NCBI GenBank assembly: GCA_023412215.1
Contig: JAEYNX010000014.1
Span: forward strand, 124,001 to 188,000
From: Bacillota bacterium
GTDB taxonomy: Bacteria > Bacillota > Clostridia > Oscillospirales > Ruminococcaceae
Length of the DNA stretch: 64,000 nt
Direction: 5' to 3'
Below the pieces are notes generated by a model that was not told the DNA's origin, ran no database searches, and worked only from the letters and a program-made list of their open reading frames with translations. The translations under genes were made by a program, and so were the position numbers. Every line of letters starts with the position of its first letter. Positions within the stretch are counted from its first letter, which is position 1. This document shows, piece after piece, positions 25,130 through 33,334 of the stretch.

Positions 25130-26062
25130 ATGTCAAAGATTTATAAAAGCCTAACCGAGCTTATCGGCAAGACCCCGCTGCTTGAGCTTTCCAACTACGA
25201 AAAAAAGAACGACCTCAAGGCGACCGTTGTGGCGAAGCTGGAGTACTTTAACCCGGCCGGCAGTGTGAAGGACCGCATCGCGAAGGCGATGGTGGACGAT
25301 GCCGAGAGCCGCGGCGCATTAAAGCCCGACTCGGTTATCATCGAGCCCACCAGCGGCAACACCGGCATAGGTCTTGCCTCGGTGGCGGCCGCCAGAGGCT
25401 ACCGCATCATCCTCACCATGCCCGAGACCATGAGCATTGAGCGCCGCAACCTGCTCAAGGCCTACGGTGCCGAACTGGTGCTCACCGAGGGCGCCAAGGG
25501 CATGAAGGGCGCCATTGCAAGAGCCAAGGAGCTTGCCGAGGAGATTCCAAACGCGTTTATTCCCGGGCAGTTCGATAACCCCGCCAACCCTGCGGTGCAC
25601 AGAGTCACCACCGGCCCCGAAATCTGGCAGGATACCGACGGCAAGGTCGACTTTCTTGTGGCGGGCATCGGCACCGGCGGCACCATTACGGGCGCGGGCG
25701 AGTACCTTAAGAGCCAGAACCCGAATGTGAAGGTTGTGGCTGTGGAGCCGTTTGATTCCCCCGTGCTCTCCGAGGGCAAGGCGGGCCCGCATAAGATTCA
25801 GGGCATCGGCGCCGGTTTTATACCGGATGTGCTCAACACCTCTGTCTACGATGAGATCATCAAGGTGAAGAATGAGGATGCGTTCCAGACCGGCCGCGAG
25901 CTTTCCAAGGCTGAGGGCCTGCTGGTGGGTATCTCGTCGGGCGCCGCGCTTTGGGCCGCAACCACCCTTGCCAAGCGCCCCGAAAACGCAGGCAAGACGA
26001 TTGTTGTCATCCTGCCCGATACCGGCGAGCGCTATCTCTCCACCCCCCTTTTCAGCGAATAA
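25130..26062 (+). CDS. cysK: Cysteine synthase A (O-acetylserine sulfhydrylase)
   Basis: The 310-residue PLP enzyme makes cysteine from O-acetylserine and sulfide. It begins with LIGKTPLLELSNY, has the PLP lysine in NPAGSVKDRIAKAM (about residue 46), the substrate loop PTSGNTGIGLA (about residues 72-82) and the phosphate-binding GTGGTITGAGEYLK (about residues 181-194). GDRYLS-like text is present as DTGERYLSTPLF at the C-terminus. The strong TGGAGG RBS supports the ATG. It is transcribed alone from an AT-rich promoter containing an inverted repeat and converges on the HxlR regulator gene. Confidence 0.96.
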   Translation: MSKIYKSLTELIGKTPLLELSNYEKKNDLKATVVAKLEYFNPAGSVKDRIAKAMVDDAESRGALKPDSVIIEPTSGNTGIGLASVAAARGYRIILTMPETMSIERRNLLKAYGAELVLTEGAKGMKGAIARAKELAEEIPNAFIPGQFDNPANPAVHRVTTGPEIWQDTDGKVDFLVAGIGTGGTITGAGEYLKSQNPNVKVVAVEPFDSPVLSEGKAGPHKIQGIGAGFIPDVLNTSVYDEIIKVKNEDAFQTGRELSKAEGLLVGISSGAALWAATTLAKRPENAGKTIVVILPDTGERYLSTPLFSE

Positions 26063-26130
26063 ATAGTCGAAAAAACTCCTGTTTCAGATGAAACTCGTAT
26101 AATCAGCATTTGCCATAAACTAGACTCTTT

Positions 26131-26180
26131 ATACAGGGAACGGGCACAGCCGGGTAAACCGCTGCGCCCGTTCCCTGTGT
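26131..26180. terminator. Hairpin between convergent cysK and HxlR gene
   Basis: A long stem (arms around GGGAACGGGC and GCCCGTTCCC, one mismatch, extended by ACA/TGT on the outside) with loop CGGGTAAACC separates the two convergent genes. T-runs are short, so termination strength is uncertain. Confidence 0.6.
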
Positions 26181-26182
26181 GG

Positions 26183-26560
26183 TTATGAAACCGCGTCAAT
26201 ATCCGCGGGGTTAGAATGCTCCTCTGCTTGCTCTGCCTGCCCGGCGGCATAGTCGGCGCCCCACTGGTTCATCTGTATAAGCACCGGCATCAGGGTTTTG
26301 CCGAAATCGGTGAGGGCATATTCCACCTTGGGCGGCACCTGATGGTAGATTTTCCGGCTGATCAGCCCGTTGTGCTCAAGGTCGCGCAGCTGCTGGGTAA
26401 GCATCTTCTGGGTAACATCGGGGAACAGCCTTCTAAGCTCGTTAAAACGCAGCACCCGCAGTGAAAGCTGCCACATAATAAGCGCCTTCCACTTGCCGCC
26501 TATTAGGTCGAGTGTCATCTCCATCGGGCAGTTGTACTGCTTATTGTTATAGGTTATCAT
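26183..26560 (-). CDS. HxlR-family winged-helix regulator
   Basis: The 125-residue protein has the family signature: a Cys in NCPMEMTLDLIGGKWKALI (about residues 11-29), then the winged helix RFNELRRLFPDVTQKMLTQQL and KVEYALTDFGKTLMPVL. HxlR proteins respond to aldehydes, redox or electrophiles. The ATG at 26560 has GGGAG 8 nt upstream and is preferred over the TTG two codons earlier. It is divergent from the nitroreductase gene (133-bp gap), its likely target, a common pairing for this family. Confidence 0.9.
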   Translation of the reverse strand: MITYNNKQYNCPMEMTLDLIGGKWKALIMWQLSLRVLRFNELRRLFPDVTQKMLTQQLRDLEHNGLISRKIYHQVPPKVEYALTDFGKTLMPVLIQMNQWGADYAAGQAEQAEEHSNPADIDAVS

Positions 26561-26693
26561 ACACAAGTCTCCCGTCGTCCGTAAACCGCACCATAGGTTC
26601 CCTTTTGGATACTACATTCCTAAAAAGTGCGTACTTGCTCAAACATACTTTATCTATTACAGTTATATCATACTATTTTAAGGAGTGGAAGCG

Positions 26694-27215
26694 TTGGATA
26701 ACAATATGCTTAAATTAATATTCTCCAGAAGAAGCGTGCGCAGCTATCGGGAGGAAAAGGTGCCCCGCGAGCGGATAACCACCCTGCTGAAGGCCGCCAT
26801 GAGCGCGCCTTCGGCCTGCAACCAGCAGCCATGGAGCTTTGTGGTGATTGAGGACCGGGAGGCGCTGGCCGCCCTTTCTCAGATTCACGGCGGATACACC
26901 ACCATGAACCGCAGCCCACTGGTGATACTGGTGTGCGGCGACCCGCAGGCAGCGGTGCTGCGCCAGTATTGGGAGCACGACTGCGCCGCCGCCACCGAGA
27001 ACATCATCCTGGCGGCTCAGGCGGTAGGCCTTGGCGCTGTTTGGATGGGCGTGACGCAGGCCGCGGAACGCGATATGGAGATCATCCGCAATACACTGCA
27101 TATCCCGCAGGAGATTGTCCCCTTCTCGTTCGTGTCGCTGGGCTACCCCGAGGAGCCGCCGGAGCCTGCCGACCGGTTTGACGAAGGCCGGGTGCATTAC
27201 AACAGCGTCTGGTAA
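26694..27215 (+). CDS. Nitroreductase family FMN oxidoreductase
   Basis: This is a protein of about 173 residues with the nitroreductase fold: FSRRSVRSYREEKV (FMN phosphate contact), APSACNQQPWSFVVIED, and ENIILAAQAVGLGAVWMGV, ending in GRVHYNSVW. It probably reduces nitro compounds or quinones with NAD(P)H; the substrate is unknown. AAGGAG ends at 26685, so TTG 26694 (8-nt spacing) is the best start, while the GTG at 26685 overlaps the RBS. It is divergent from the HxlR regulator, suggesting redox- or electrophile-controlled expression. Confidence 0.9.
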   Translation: MDNNMLKLIFSRRSVRSYREEKVPRERITTLLKAAMSAPSACNQQPWSFVVIEDREALAALSQIHGGYTTMNRSPLVILVCGDPQAAVLRQYWEHDCAAATENIILAAQAVGLGAVWMGVTQAAERDMEIIRNTLHIPQEIVPFSFVSLGYPEEPPEPADRFDEGRVHYNSVW

Positions 27216-27292
27216 CAAGAGAGGACTTTTTATAAGTTCCCCTCCATTCGGATACAAATTCTCCGCTCAAAAGCGGCGCAATGGAGTATAAT

Positions 27293-27862
27293 ATGAAAAG
27301 TGAAATCACCTATTTTGAGGACTTAAGGGAAAACAATACGCCGGAGGTCTTCCGTTTGGTAAAAGAAAGGCTGGAGGGTTTGGGGATTCAAAAGATCGTG
27401 CTGGCCTCCACCACCGGCAAATGTGCAGAGTACGCAATGGAGCTCTTTCAGGATACCGGCGTGCAGCTTGTGGTTGTCCCGCACCAGTTTGACTTTTCCT
27501 CCCCCACCAACCGCTTCCCCGAGAGCCTGACGGCAAGGCTTAAGGAAAACGGGCATCAGGTTCATTTCGGCACCATGCTCTTTCATACCGATAAGCTTTT
27601 CGGTTCCGCCGTGCCGACAGCAATAGCAGACTTTCTGCGCTGTTTCTCGCAGGGCTTTAAGGTGTGCTATGAGATTGTACTCATGGCCACCGACGCGGGG
27701 CTATTGCGAGGCGGCGAAAAGGTGATTGCCGTTGCGGGCACCGGCCTTGGCGCCGATACGGCACTCGTGATGCAGGCCGCCTCCACCCATCATTTTAAAA
27801 ACCTGCGTGTGAACGAAATCATCTGCAAGCCGCTGTATGAATACGTCGAGCAAAACCGGTAA
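27293..27862 (+). CDS. Stand-alone pyruvate kinase alpha/beta (C-terminal) domain protein
   Basis: The 189-residue protein has the fold seen at the C-terminus of pyruvate kinases but no catalytic barrel. Marks are KIVLASTTGKCAEYAMELF near residue 30 and KVIAVAGTGLGADTALVMQA near residue 145. Such proteins occur in Clostridia and archaea without a known reaction; a phosphosugar- or nucleotide-binding role is only a guess. The ATG at 27293 has TGGAG 6 nt upstream and is preferred over the ATG at 27281, which overlaps that RBS. It lies 77 bp after the nitroreductase gene and may be co-transcribed. Confidence 0.75.
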   Translation: MKSEITYFEDLRENNTPEVFRLVKERLEGLGIQKIVLASTTGKCAEYAMELFQDTGVQLVVVPHQFDFSSPTNRFPESLTARLKENGHQVHFGTMLFHTDKLFGSAVPTAIADFLRCFSQGFKVCYEIVLMATDAGLLRGGEKVIAVAGTGLGADTALVMQAASTHHFKNLRVNEIICKPLYEYVEQNR

Positions 27863-28003
27863 GGGGTAAAACAACTTATTGAATACCCACCTTCGGTGAG
27901 GGAATATCGCTAAATTGCGGGAAGTGTATAAACGCCATGGGCAAAATCAAATTTCCTCTCCGCTTAAAAATATTGTATATAGATGGCATAAGGAGGCAGC
28001 TGT

Positions 28004-28651
28004 ATGAAGGTGATCGGTCTTAACGGCAGCCCACGAAAGGGCTGGAACACCGCGACCCTGCTTGAACGCGCGCTGGAGGGGGCGGCGTCTCACGGCGCAC
28101 AAACGGAGCTTTTGCATCTGTACGATTTAAACTACAAAGGCTGCATCAGCTGCTTTGCCTGCAAGCTCAAGGGCGGCAGGAGCTACGGCCGGTGCGCACT
28201 GCAGGATGAACTAACGCCGGTGCTGGAACAGATCGCACAGGCAGACGCCGTTATACTCGGCTCGCCCATCTATTGGGGCGAGGTGACGGGCGAGATGCGC
28301 TCGTTTTTGGAGCGCCTGCTGTTCCCGTACACCGCCTACAGCCCCAGCGTCAAAACCCTCTTCCCCCGCCGCATCCGCATAGGGGTCATCTACACCGGCA
28401 ATATCCCCGAGGAGGCGGGCGCTTATTACAGCTACCTGCACAACACCGAACAGGCGCTGTCGCGGCTGCTTGGCGATACCGAGTCGATGTTCTGCTACGA
28501 CACCTACCAGTTTGAGGACTACGCCAAATATGCGTCGGATATGTTCGACCCCGAGAAGAAGGCGGCGCGGCGCAGGGAGGTCTTCCCGCTCGACTGCAAA
28601 AAGGCGTTTGAGATGGGGGAGCGGCTGGTGACGGAAAGCGGGCAGGGATGA
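28004..28651 (+). CDS. Flavodoxin-like NAD(P)H-dependent FMN reductase
   Basis: The 215-residue protein starts with the FMN phosphate loop IGLNGSPRKGWNTATLLERAL. A paired-Cys segment GCISCFACK (about residues 46-54) follows, and then the FMN-binding GSPIYWGEVTGEMRSFLERL (about residues 86-105). The layout matches iron-sulfur-flavoprotein-like NAD(P)H reductases. The Cys pair may be redox active or bind a metal; a full Fe-S cluster motif is not clear. Substrate unknown. AAGGAGG precedes the ATG. It stands alone, with the coiled-coil gene converging on it. Confidence 0.85.
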   Translation: MKVIGLNGSPRKGWNTATLLERALEGAASHGAQTELLHLYDLNYKGCISCFACKLKGGRSYGRCALQDELTPVLEQIAQADAVILGSPIYWGEVTGEMRSFLERLLFPYTAYSPSVKTLFPRRIRIGVIYTGNIPEEAGAYYSYLHNTEQALSRLLGDTESMFCYDTYQFEDYAKYASDMFDPEKKAARRREVFPLDCKKAFEMGERLVTESGQG

Positions 28652-28730
28652 TCGTTAGAAACGATACATTAAGGTTGTGCCTGCGTCCTCAGTAAGGTTT
28701 TTCTATTCCATAAAAAATAGGCAAAGCAAA

Positions 28731-28753
28731 AGGCAGGGCCTCAAGCCCTGCCT
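28731..28753 (-). terminator. Terminator of the coiled-coil gene
   Basis: On the minus strand an 8-bp stem (AGGCAGGG pairing with CCCTGCCT) overlaps the stop codon and runs into TTTTG. It may also stop transcription of the convergent reductase gene. Confidence 0.7.
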
Positions 28754-29172
28754 CATTGATTCTTTACGGAGATAACCTTCAGCACCTCAACGGTGGTTTG
28801 GATGTCCTCGATCTTTTCGGCAATCTTATCAAGCTGCCGGAATTTTTCATTCATGCCTAACTGGCCTTCGCCTAAAAGATTCAATTTTTTATCAATATCG
28901 TTTTCAACCAGAATCTCGATCTTTGTAATGCGCTCGTCCATTTTAGTAAAGTGCTCGTCCATTTCAGTGAATCGCTCGTCGATTTTAGTGAATCGTTCGT
29001 CCATTTCAGTGAATCGCTCGTCGATTTTAGTGAATCGTTCGTCAATTTGAGTAAATCGCTCGTCGATTTTAGTGAATCGCTCGTCGATTGGCTGAAGGAT
29101 AGCCGTGTTGTTTGCGGCTATTTCTTCTTTAACAATCACCCGAAGCGCCTGCAAGAGCTCCTGGTTATCCAT
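28753..29172 (-). CDS. Heptad-repeat coiled-coil protein
   Basis: The 139-residue protein has an N-terminal MDNQELLQALRVIVKEEI, a central run of about nine 7-residue repeats of the form DERFT-K/E-I/M (residues about 27-82), and a helical C-terminus. It has no signal peptide or membrane segment. The repeats predict a long, highly charged coiled coil. Similar short proteins are common in Clostridia without known function. The repeat is also near-identical at DNA level (21- and 42-bp units), so copy number may vary by slippage. GGAGGGG lies upstream of the ATG. Confidence 0.7.
   Translation of the reverse strand: MDNQELLQALRVIVKEEIAANNTAILQPIDERFTKIDERFTQIDERFTKIDERFTEMDERFTKIDERFTEMDEHFTKMDERITKIEILVENDIDKKLNLLGEGQLGMNEKFRQLDKIAEKIEDIQTTVEVLKVISVKNQ
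28930..29091 (-). repeat. 21/42-bp tandem repeat within the coiled-coil gene
   Basis: About eight in-frame 21-bp units with a recurring CGCTCGTCGAT or CGTTCGTCCAT core alternate in a 42-bp super-unit. Loss or gain of a unit would keep the frame and change coiled-coil length by seven residues. Confidence 0.85.
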
Positions 29173-29507
29173 GCTGGCAACACCCCTCCCCGCGTCCGTT
29201 GTAATCTATTGTAAGTTTATTATACTCGCCCGCGTGGCGGCTGTCTAGGGGGTTCTTTTCTCTAAAAGATCGGATAGACGCTTAGGCGCTCTGCATCATG
29301 AGGTTTAGTCTTTCATATACCTGTTATGTTTCGTTTTGCAGCATTTGACAGGGGCAGGGGATGTAAGTATAATGTTACTAATTAATCGGAATGAGTACTG
29401 AACGGTAATTCGGCGGCTTTAAGCCGCCCACGCGTTTTATAACGGTGTGTTTGAAAAGTGGATAAAATCTCCTTCTCAAATGGAATTTAGGATAAGGGGG
29501 GCTTTGC
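29173..29507. other. Intergenic leader region before adenine deaminase
   Basis: This 335-bp gap holds a consensus promoter at 29345-29373 and then a 5' leader of about 130 nt. The leader has a 16-bp palindrome (half GGCGGCTT, 29412-29427). A TAATTCGGCGG stretch recurs at 46971-46981, and TCAAATGGAATTTAG at 29476-29490 recurs at 10498-10512. I see no purine riboswitch core. Confidence 0.55.
29345..29373 (+). promoter_or_regulatory. Consensus sigma-A promoter for adenine deaminase
   Basis: TTGACA (29345-29350), a 17-bp spacer and TATAAT (29368-29373) match the consensus exactly. Confidence 0.88.
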
Positions 29508-31292
29508 TTGAAGACCTATAAGCTGTGGGAGGTTTCCAAGGCGCTCGGGGATGTCGCGATGGGCCGTGCGAGCGCTGATTTGGTGATTACCAACGCGAGC
29601 GTCATCAATGTTTATACCGGTGAGGTTATGGCGCCTGCCGGTGTGGCGGTAAAGTGCGGGCGTATCGCGCTCATCGGTAACGTTAGCGGTTGTGTCGGCA
29701 GCGAAACGGCGGTGATCGACGCGCAGGGCAAGATGCTCGCCCCCGGGTTTATCGACGCGCACCTGCATGTGGAAAGCAGCATGCTCACGGTGAGTGAATA
29801 CGCGCGCACGGTCATCCCGCACGGCACCACCGCCATCTTTATGGACCCTCACGAGATCGTCAACGTCACGGGGCTTGCCGGTATGAGGGCCATGATGCAG
29901 GACGGCGCCTCCACCCCGCTGCGCGTGTACACCACCACCCCCTCCTGCGTGCCCGCCTCCCCGGGGCTGGAGCACACCGGCGCTGTCATCACGCCTGACG
30001 ATATCACCGAGACCATGGGCTGGGATGGGGTCGCGGGCCTCGGCGAGATGATGAACTACCCCGGCATTATAAGCGGCGACCGCGACACCCTTGAAAAGGT
30101 CAACCGTACCCTGATGGCAGGTAAGCCCGTGACAGGGCACTTCCCGCTCGACGATACGGGCGCTGCCTTAAACGCTTACGCGGCGGCGGGCATCTGCTGC
30201 TGCCACGAATCCACCACCGCCGGGCAGGCCCTTGCCAAGATGCGCCTCGGCATCTACGCCATGATACGCGAAGGCTCGGCATGGGACGACCTTCCGCAGG
30301 TGATCAAGGCCGTTACCGAAAACGGCATCGACACGCGCCTTGCCGTTTTGGTGTCCGACGACCTGCACGCCGACACCCTGCTCAGGCGCGGGCACATGGA
30401 CGCCATCGTGCGCATGGCGGTAGCTCACGGCGTAAAACCGGTGACCGCCATTCAGATGGCGACGCTCAACGCCGCCTGCTGCTTTGGGCTTGAGCGCGAA
30501 CTCGGTGCCATCGCCCCCGGCAGGCTGGCCGACATGGTGCTGCTCAGTGACCTCAACACCCTCACCGTAGAGCAGGTGTTTATCAACGGCGTACCCGTCG
30601 CCAAAGAGGGCAAAATGCTTGTACCGTCAGGCGGCTACATCTACCCGAACGAGCTGCGCCGCACGGTAAAGATAGAAAGGACGTTTGTCCCCGGCGATTT
30701 TGCGGTAAAGGCACCCGGCGGCGACACCCCCGTGGCAGTGCGCGCCATCGGTATTGAAAGCGGCAGCGTGCTCACCAAACAGGTGCTGCGCACACTGCCG
30801 GTGACCGATTCTCTGGTGCGGCTACCCGAAGAGGAGGACCTTTGCAAGGTAGCGGTAATCAACCGGCACGCGCCCGACGGCGGTATGAGCCTTGGGTTTG
30901 TACAAGGGTTCGGGCTGACGCGGGGCGCGGTGGCCTCCACCTACGCACACGATGCGCACAACCTGATTGTCGTGGGCAAGAGCGACGAGGACATGGCCTA
31001 TGCCGCAAACCTGCTGGTGCGGTGCTCGGGCGGGCTGGCGGCAGTGGAGGGCGGCAAAACGCTCGCGCTGTTTGAACTGCCCATCGCAGGCCTGATGACC
31101 GACCTGCCCGCTAAAGAGGCCGCTGAAAAGTTAAGCAGCCTGAGTGAGGCGTGGGTGCGGTTAGGGTCGGGCATCCTGTCGCCCTTTATGACGATGTCGC
31201 TGCTGTCGCTGGTGGTGATCCCCGAAATCCGCATCACCGACATGGGAATGGTAGATGTGACGCACAACGGGCTTACCTCGTTATTCATATAG
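29508..31292 (+). CDS. ade: Adenine deaminase
   Basis: The 594-residue protein deaminates adenine to hypoxanthine in purine salvage. The amidohydrolase metal motif is GFIDAHLHVESSML (about residues 80-93), followed by MDPHEIVNVTG, GLGEMMNYPG, the PVTGHFPL segment, and LAVLVSDDLHADTL. The C-terminal adenine-deaminase domain has NRHAPDGGMSLGFVQGFGL and ends near ITDMGMVDVTHN. Length is normal for the AdeC family. TTG 29508 is used, 7 nt after AAGGGGG. It is followed 32 bp later by a small Cys-rich protein gene, probably in the same transcript. Confidence 0.95.
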   Translation: MKTYKLWEVSKALGDVAMGRASADLVITNASVINVYTGEVMAPAGVAVKCGRIALIGNVSGCVGSETAVIDAQGKMLAPGFIDAHLHVESSMLTVSEYARTVIPHGTTAIFMDPHEIVNVTGLAGMRAMMQDGASTPLRVYTTTPSCVPASPGLEHTGAVITPDDITETMGWDGVAGLGEMMNYPGIISGDRDTLEKVNRTLMAGKPVTGHFPLDDTGAALNAYAAAGICCCHESTTAGQALAKMRLGIYAMIREGSAWDDLPQVIKAVTENGIDTRLAVLVSDDLHADTLLRRGHMDAIVRMAVAHGVKPVTAIQMATLNAACCFGLERELGAIAPGRLADMVLLSDLNTLTVEQVFINGVPVAKEGKMLVPSGGYIYPNELRRTVKIERTFVPGDFAVKAPGGDTPVAVRAIGIESGSVLTKQVLRTLPVTDSLVRLPEEEDLCKVAVINRHAPDGGMSLGFVQGFGLTRGAVASTYAHDAHNLIVVGKSDEDMAYAANLLVRCSGGLAAVEGGKTLALFELPIAGLMTDLPAKEAAEKLSSLSEAWVRLGSGILSPFMTMSLLSLVVIPEIRITDMGMVDVTHNGLTSLFI

Positions 31293-31324
31293 ATATTAAA
31301 AACATAGGAAAGGTCGTTTTTAGA

Positions 31325-31756
31325 ATGGACAGAAAGCAAACGGCGGTAGAGACCTTTAACAGCAACTTTAACTGCGCGCAGGCGGTTTTCTCGGCATTTG
31401 CGCCGGATTTGGGGCTTGAGCGCCCGGCAGCGTTAAAGATCGCCTCCTGCTTTGGCGGCGGCATGCGGTGCGGCGAGGTCTGCGGCGCGGTGACCGGCGC
31501 GCTGATGGCACTGGGGCTAAAATACGGGCAGTCGCTGCCGGAGGATACCGAGTCGAAGCTGCAGGCAAACGCCAAGGCCGGTGCGTTTATAGAATTGTTT
31601 CAGAAAAAGCACGGCACCATCCTGTGCAAGGAGCTGCTCGGCTACAACCTGAGTATCCCGGACGACCTGCAGAAGATCAAGGAGCAAAACCTGTTCGGCA
31701 CCGTCTGCCCTCGCCTGGTGGCCGACGCGACCGAGCTTGCGGAGCAGATACTCTAA
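31325..31756 (+). CDS. C_GCAxxG_C_C family protein
   Basis: The 143-residue protein carries the conserved Cys pattern of this family: NCAQAVFSAFA (Cys about residue 17), a CFGGGMRCGEVCGAVTGAL run (about residues 41-59), and further Cys in CKELLGYNL and VCPRLV. The family is thought to bind a redox cofactor or metal through these Cys but has no proven reaction. The ATG at 31325 is chosen because family members start just before the first Cys motif, and AGGAAAGG lies upstream. It probably shares the adenine deaminase transcript. Confidence 0.82.
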   Translation: MDRKQTAVETFNSNFNCAQAVFSAFAPDLGLERPAALKIASCFGGGMRCGEVCGAVTGALMALGLKYGQSLPEDTESKLQANAKAGAFIELFQKKHGTILCKELLGYNLSIPDDLQKIKEQNLFGTVCPRLVADATELAEQIL

Positions 31757-31942
31757 CCCTTTTTAACCCCCAACAATCATTACTCGCTCACTGTTCCTAG
31801 TATGGCGTTTTATAAAATCGCAACCGCTTATTTACATAGGTTTTTTTGTTTGATGTTTATGGGTCAAATAAAATTCGTATGGAAATAAGCGGCTTTTTTG
31901 TATCTCCATATTATCTACACAACTTACTGCTACACTGTCGCT

Positions 31943-31970
31943 ATACTAATTCCAATAAGAAATAGGTATT
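31943..31970. repeat. Dispersed imperfect-palindrome repeat
   Basis: The string ATACTAATTCCAATAAGAAA continues to AGGTATT, giving an imperfect dyad. A close variant (CTAATTTCAATAAGAAATAG) is at 46674-46693, and a reverse-strand relative at about 10485-10517. All copies are intergenic. Confidence 0.5.
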
Positions 31971-32026
31971 AGACATTAACACCTAATGTTTAAAAAATTA
32001 TATGATTTATTTCGGAGGGTTACAGG

Positions 32027-32695
32027 ATGAAACACAAACTGCTTGCAACATTACTCTCTGCCACTGCGGCGCTAAGCCTTGCTGCGTGCGCGCAAACCGA
32101 CGTGGTCGCCAGGGTTTCGGTTACCTCTTTTGGCGAAGTGATTAACAAGGCCGATGTTAAGGCCGACGAGGCAGGCGGCGGCTGGTCGCTCACCGCACCG
32201 GACGGAACCGCTTCTTATGTATGGAGCAGCGATTTCGGCGCGACCACCGATAAGGATGTCAAGCTTACTGTAGACGCTCAGCCGTTTATTGACGCGGGCC
32301 TTGATACCGCAAAGCTGCCCGAGGGCACGTTTGCCGACGGCAAGCTGGTGTTTGGGCAGGAGCTGGGCAGCGATCCCTTCCCCGCAAGTGCCAAGGAAAG
32401 CGCGCTCGCCTCGTTTGAGCAGCTGGTAAAGGTAAAGCGCGACGCCATCGGCTACCATCAGGTGCTCGACCACTACGGCGTGGATATCGGCGGCGGCAAC
32501 AAGTTTGAGTGGGCCAAGGATATGAGCAAGAACGACAAGGACATTGTATTCGTGCTCGACCCGAAGGTATTCATCGACGCGGGCACCGACCCTGCGAAGG
32601 TAGAGGGCTGGGCGTTTGCGAAGGTAGAGATGACGGACGAAAAGGGCAACGAAATACAGGTGGATAAGCTGCTTAAGCCCTTTAACCTGGTTTAA
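32027..32695 (+). CDS. Uncharacterised lipoprotein of a metal-related operon
   Basis: The 222-residue protein begins with a lipoprotein signal peptide ending in the lipobox SLAAC (Cys about residue 21). The mature part is acidic and has two similar halves around VDAQPFIDAGLDTAKLPEGTF (about residues 85-105) and LDPKVFIDAGTDPAKVEGWAF (about residues 181-201), an internal repeat. No known domain is recognised. GGAGGGT precedes the ATG. It lies 42 bp upstream of the DUF2318 protein gene and probably starts the six-gene operon, so an extracytoplasmic metal- or electron-handling role is inferred from context. Confidence 0.65.
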   Translation: MKHKLLATLLSATAALSLAACAQTDVVARVSVTSFGEVINKADVKADEAGGGWSLTAPDGTASYVWSSDFGATTDKDVKLTVDAQPFIDAGLDTAKLPEGTFADGKLVFGQELGSDPFPASAKESALASFEQLVKVKRDAIGYHQVLDHYGVDIGGGNKFEWAKDMSKNDKDIVFVLDPKVFIDAGTDPAKVEGWAFAKVEMTDEKGNEIQVDKLLKPFNLV

Positions 32696-32737
32696 GCCAA
32701 ATAAATTCGATAAACCGATGCTAAAGGAGATTATAGA

Positions 32738-33298
32738 ATGAGTAACATGAATAAGAAAGCCGTAAACGAAAAGGCTCGCAGCAAAAATGTTCTGCTCATT
32801 GTGCTCGTTGTAATTGCTGCGGCGATAGCGCTGATGGTTTATATCCTTACAACGCCCTCTGCCGACAAAACGAGCACGGGCAACGGCGACCCCACGCTAA
32901 ACCGGCATATTGAAACCGCCCTTAACGATAAGGGCGAGCTGGTAATTCCCTTAAGCGGCATTACCGATAAGGCCACCTTCTACTCGGTGACCGTTAGCGA
33001 TGTCCCCCTTGAGGTGCTTGCGGTGAAGGCGCCGGACGGCAGCATCCGCACCGCTTTTAATACTTGTCAGGTTTGCTTTGCTTCCGGCAAAGGCTACTAT
33101 GTTCAGGAAGGCAAGGAGCTTGTATGCCAAAACTGCGGCAACCGCTTTGCCATGAAGGACGTAGAGGTGACCAGAGGCGGCTGTAACCCGCTTCCCATCA
33201 CGGACGAAGGCAAGGTAACCGACAGCACCAACGTTACCATCAGCAGCGAATACCTTGACCAGGCTACCGAGGTGTTTGCAAACTGGAAGAACGCGTAA
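32738..33298 (+). CDS. DUF2318 membrane-anchored Cys-rich protein
   Basis: The 186-residue protein has one N-terminal membrane helix (about residues 18-38) and an outer domain with the DUF2318 signature: FNTCQVCFASGKGYYVQEG (about residues 107-125), LVCQNCGNRFAMKDVE and GGCNPLPI. Two CxxC pairs plus the third Cys suggest binding of a metal or Fe-S cluster. Related proteins occur next to iron or copper transport genes. Its exact partner is unknown; the following gene has metal-binding HMA and cupredoxin-like domains, which supports a metal role. AAAGGAG precedes the ATG. Confidence 0.85.
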   Translation: MSNMNKKAVNEKARSKNVLLIVLVVIAAAIALMVYILTTPSADKTSTGNGDPTLNRHIETALNDKGELVIPLSGITDKATFYSVTVSDVPLEVLAVKAPDGSIRTAFNTCQVCFASGKGYYVQEGKELVCQNCGNRFAMKDVEVTRGGCNPLPITDEGKVTDSTNVTISSEYLDQATEVFANWKNA

Positions 33299-33334
33299 CC
33301 CCTTTGCACTGCCGGACGGAAGGAGGAGAACCCC

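Noticed and set aside
28930..29091. CRISPR-like array
   Set aside because: The repeats are contiguous in-frame coding units with no spacers.
29374..29507. Purine riboswitch in the adenine deaminase leader
   Set aside because: The conserved junction strings of the purine aptamer are not present; only a short palindrome and repeat-like motifs are seen.
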